DNA of 64,000 nt from Cohnella sp. WQ 127256 (GTDB lineage Bacteria > Bacillota > Bacilli > Paenibacillales > Paenibacillaceae). Both the position numbers and the translations under genes were made by a program. Under the pieces are notes generated by a model. It was not told where the DNA came from. It saw nothing but the letters and a program-made list of their open reading frames with translations, and searched no databases. The DNA lies in contig NZ_JAMZCY010000001.1 in the NCBI RefSeq assembly GCF_024519285.1, positions 868,001 through 932,000 of the forward strand. Direction: 5' to 3'. Shown here piece by piece: positions 63,953-64,000 of this stretch (position 1 is its first letter; every line of letters starts with the position of its first letter).

Positions 63953-64000
63953 TATGTCCGCCGTTACGAAGTCTTTTGGAGAAAGTAGAATTGGAGGTGT

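Overview
The window looks like the chromosome of a Paenibacillaceae-type member of the Bacillales (Paenibacillus or Cohnella relatives). The evidence is gene order. The run hepT-ndk-cheR-aroC-aroB-aroH-trpEDCFBA-hisC-tyrA ... ypiF-qcrABC-ypjA-ypjB-ypjC-ypjD ... dapB-mgsA-bshB1-bshA-cca-birA-panBCD-dinG-ypmB ... asnS-dnaD follows the Bacillus subtilis backbone. The inserted genes (rex, mtaD, TPR proteins, a YesM/LplABCD-type sugar locus) and Shine-Dalgarno-led GTG/TTG starts suit Paenibacillaceae. The species is not determined, and I saw no rRNA or tRNA gene.

Layout: 1-13.8 kb holds the end of menaquinone side-chain synthesis (hepT), ndk, cheR and a complete aromatic supraoperon. The trp leader has a TRAP-type (G/T)AG repeat and mutually exclusive antiterminator and terminator. 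13.8-14.7 kb is non-coding, with a 51-bp tandem repeat carrying hairpins and a candidate CcpA-controlled small RNA (perfect sigma-A promoter, cre-like site, terminator). 14.7-24.3 kb has an ECF sigma/anti-sigma pair, a gamma-carbonic anhydrase, and the menaquinol:cytochrome c reductase operon qcrABC with its ypj neighbours. 24.3-42 kb has the ypjD-dapB-mgsA-bacillithiol-cca-birA-pantothenate-dinG block, then rex, mtaD, ypmB and an unusual short FtsH-like protease with a membrane partner. 42-49.9 kb is a YesM-type two-component system with an Lpl-type ABC importer and a GH4 glycosidase. 50-56.6 kb has a second ECF sigma/anti-sigma pair with an apparent autoregulatory promoter, a 3-hydroxyacyl-CoA dehydrogenase, ackA, asnS, dnaD and a GNAT.

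The most unusual region is 56.9-63.7 kb. Seven structured sites of 131-195 bp alternate with small AT-rich genes, all on the + strand. Each site starts with an AAC-ending core (R''-like) and ends with a GTT-starting core (R'-like), the layout of integron attC sites. For all seven closed segments the start core and end core are exact reverse complements specific to that segment, and the match usually runs on for 10-18 bp. Internal stems of the sites covary between copies. I read this as an integron-like cassette array without an integrase in the window, with much larger attC-like sites than usual and with extended cassette-specific terminal pairing. Cargo includes a nucleotidyltransferase resembling aminoglycoside-modifying enzymes, a zinc-dependent phospholipase C-like protein, a GyrI-like effector-binding protein, an MBL-fold lactonase-like hydrolase and several unknowns.
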